Source of the DNA: Sphingomonadales bacterium Ga0077559
Lineage (GTDB): Bacteria > Pseudomonadota > Alphaproteobacteria > Sphingomonadales > Sphingomonadaceae
NCBI GenBank assembly: GCA_001464315.1
Contig: LNFK01000001.1
Coordinates: 1-54,204 of the forward strand
Reading direction: 5' to 3'
Length of the DNA: 54,204 nucleotides
Positions 52,710 to 54,204 of this stretch are shown here, one piece after another. Below the pieces are notes generated by a model. The model saw nothing but the letters and a program-made list of their open reading frames with translations. It did no database searches and was not told the origin of the DNA. How positions within the stretch are numbered: position 1 is the stretch's first letter; each line of letters starts with the position of its first letter. The translations under genes were made by a program, and so were the position numbers.

Positions 52710-53317
52710 TGGATCACCAGATTGGAAAAATAGACATTGTCGATGCCGCCAAAGCCCTCTTTGTCACGAAGTACCTGATTGATGGCATCGGTCAGATCGC
52801 GCTGAAGCAATTGTTTGCCTTGAGGCGTTGAAAGCACCGCAGCGTCCTGCTGCGATAATATCATCAACACAGCCGAACGGATCGGCACGCCCTGACGTTC
52901 GATGTTCTGGACTACCTTGCTGTCATAATATGTCGAAAGGCTAAGGCCCAGTTGAACGAAACCTGCACCATCGGCGAGGTTGGCGGTAAAACTCTGCTCC
53001 AATCCGATATAGGTTACTTCGTATTTTTTGGGGTCAACCGGCACTCGGTCGTTTTTGACCGAAACGGTGCCTTCCTTCAGCACAAGCTTGCCTTCTTCGC
53101 CTGCCGCAGGCGTTTCTGCTGGCTCATCGGATCGCTCAACCAGTTTCGGTCGGCGCGGATCTTCTGCGGGCTGATTTCCAGTCACTCCACCGGTGAGATA
53201 AACGCCTGCACCGGCCCCCCCCGCCAACAGTGTGATTGCGCCGATACCGATGAGCAGCATTTTTCTGCCCTTTTTCGGCTTTGCATCGGTCTCGACAGTT
53301 GATTTTGCTTTCGTCAT
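52706..53317 (-). CDS. fliL: Flagellar basal-body associated protein FliL
   Basis: 203 residues from ATG 53317, chosen because the upstream frame to 53440 overlaps fliK. One N-terminal membrane helix (MLLIGIGAITLLAGGAGAGVYLTGG), a Pro/Glu-rich linker, and the conserved periplasmic FliL domain ending LQRDLTDAINQVLRDKEGFGGIDNVYFSNLVIQ-type. It supports stators in the motor. Confidence 0.93.
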   Translation of the reverse strand: MTKAKSTVETDAKPKKGRKMLLIGIGAITLLAGGAGAGVYLTGGVTGNQPAEDPRRPKLVERSDEPAETPAAGEEGKLVLKEGTVSVKNDRVPVDPKKYEVTYIGLEQSFTANLADGAGFVQLGLSLSTYYDSKVVQNIERQGVPIRSAVLMILSQQDAAVLSTPQGKQLLQRDLTDAINQVLRDKEGFGGIDNVYFSNLVIQ

Positions 53318-53333
53318 TTCATCAAGCTTTCTG

Positions 53334-54204
53334 TTAGGCGAAGCGCGAATCGCGATTGCGTTGACGCTGTGGTTTGGATTCTGTTGCTGCGGCGGGCGGA
53401 GGTGATGACGGCTGTTGGCTGTGCTGTTTTGACGCGCCATTTTGCTGTCCGCTGAACATCTCGAAATTGCCGACCTTGACGCCCGACTGACGCAATTCTT
53501 CGATCAGTCGTGGCTGATCGCCAGAGATTATCCGTGCCGCAGCCTCGGTGCTCGCCTGCATTGCAATGTCGACGCGGTCGTCCTTGTGCGTGAGCGCGAT
53601 GTCGAGCTTGCCGAGAAATTCAGGCAACAGCCGGAACTGAAGCTTGCCGTCGGTCGCCGCGCTCGCGGTGATGTCACGCGCCAGATTGTCCAACCAAAGT
53701 GCATCTTGCATCATGTCCAATGTCTGCACGGTTACTTGTATCTCGAGAACCGGTGTCGCGGCCTGGGCCACCGTTGGCGCAACCTGCGGCACAGATGGCA
53801 ACTGAAGCAGCCTGTTGTCAGTCGCAGTTGCAGTGTCAGTAACGTTGGCCTGCCTGGCTTCCGGAACCAGAGCCATCATGAGCTTGGGTTTAGCCGCCTT
53901 TGGCATGTCGATTTGTGTTGGTAATGACGAGACACCAAGCATTGCTGGCTTCAGTTCCGGATCAACAGTACTTTTCAAATTCACCCCAGCAGCCCGCACC
54001 TGCTCCGAAGTTGGCGACATCTGCGCCAGAACCGGGACAGCTGGTTGTGGAACGAGTTGCACCTGCTGTTCGAAGCCAGCCTTCCGGGTTTCCGAACCAA
54101 GATCTATCTTGGTTTCCGAACCAAAATCTATCTGGTTCTTGCCGGATGATGATGGCTGAGCCATTATTGGTGTCGCGACTTGAACGCCTTCAGATTTTTC
54201 ATTT
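53334..54204 (-). CDS. fliK: Flagellar hook-length control protein FliK, 5' end outside the window
   Basis: At least 289 residues; the frame stays open to the window edge, so ATG 54164 is not the true start. The C-terminal FliK domain is recognisable: QFRLLPEFLGKLDIALTHKDDRVDIAMQASTEAAA and LRQSGVKVGNFEMFS. The Gln/Ala/Pro-rich upstream part is the low-complexity ruler region. It secretes itself and stops hook growth at the right length via FlhB. Confidence 0.88.
   Translation of the reverse strand, partial: NEKSEGVQVATPIMAQPSSSGKNQIDFGSETKIDLGSETRKAGFEQQVQLVPQPAVPVLAQMSPTSEQVRAAGVNLKSTVDPELKPAMLGVSSLPTQIDMPKAAKPKLMMALVPEARQANVTDTATATDNRLLQLPSVPQVAPTVAQAATPVLEIQVTVQTLDMMQDALWLDNLARDITASAATDGKLQFRLLPEFLGKLDIALTHKDDRVDIAMQASTEAAARIISGDQPRLIEELRQSGVKVGNFEMFSGQQNGASKQHSQQPSSPPPAAATESKPQRQRNRDSRFA

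Noticed and set aside
1-54204. CRISPR arrays, insertion sequences, prophage genes
   Set aside because: No regularly spaced repeats, transposase or phage structural or integrase genes were seen on either strand.

Overview
The window reads as a chromosomal segment of an alphaproteobacterium of the order Sphingomonadales (Sphingopyxis- or Sphingorhabdus-like; inferred from gene content and gene style, not from a database search). The pointers are a hisC-tyrC pair, a metX-metW pair, an 'HPELVSG'-type intergenic repeat, a large TonB-dependent receptor inside a catabolic cluster, a receiver-less FlbD-like sigma-54 activator, and compact flagellar operons. No integrase, transposase, CRISPR array or rRNA gene was seen.

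Region 1 (1-22100) is catabolic. After the 3' end of a methylmalonate-semialdehyde dehydrogenase gene comes an approximately 20 kb, almost entirely plus-strand cluster. It holds two TetR regulators, two CocE/NonD-type serine hydrolases, a group D flavin monooxygenase, a VOC-fold extradiol-type dioxygenase, an MFS carrier, a crotonase-fold enzyme, a TonB-dependent receptor, an NTF2/SnoaL-like protein, an MhpA/PheA-type FAD hydroxylase, a Dabb protein, a malonyl-CoA-synthetase-like ligase, an FAH-family hydrolase, an NAD(P)H:FMN reductase, a cupin, a pseudo-alpha/beta-hydrolase fused to a flavin reductase, and acetyl-CoA synthetase. Read as a pathway: outer-membrane uptake, ester or amide cleavage, ring hydroxylation, meta-type ring cleavage, C-C hydrolysis, then CoA activation of the short acids released. 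The substrate cannot be read from sequence; an esterified or acylated aromatic or polyketide-like compound fits best.

Region 2 (22101-27690) is an accessory stretch on the minus strand. It has a putative lipoprotein, a three-gene translationally coupled unit with a secreted M48 metalloprotease, a staphylococcal-nuclease-like secreted protein next to an excalibur-domain protein, two small unknown ORFs and long non-coding stretches with degenerate repeats. It ends at a tRNA-Leu(GAG)-like gene whose acceptor stem does not pair.

Region 3 (27886-38791) is a flagellar block on the minus strand: flgBCDEFGHIJKL, motA, motB and a FlbD-like sigma-54 activator that has no receiver domain. A perfect-consensus sigma-54 promoter lies 52 bp upstream of flgB.

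Region 4 (38876-46538) is housekeeping: metX-metW, hisC-tyrC, plsC, a YdcF-family gene, ftsE-ftsX, and a zinc-ribbon/DUF3426 membrane protein.

Region 5 (46539-54204) is the second flagellar block on the minus strand: fliK (cut by the window edge), fliL, fliM, fliN, fliO, fliP, fliQ, fliR, flhB, fliD and fliS, mostly with overlapping start and stop codons. Not in the window: flagellin, flgA, fliE-J, flhA and the ATPase.
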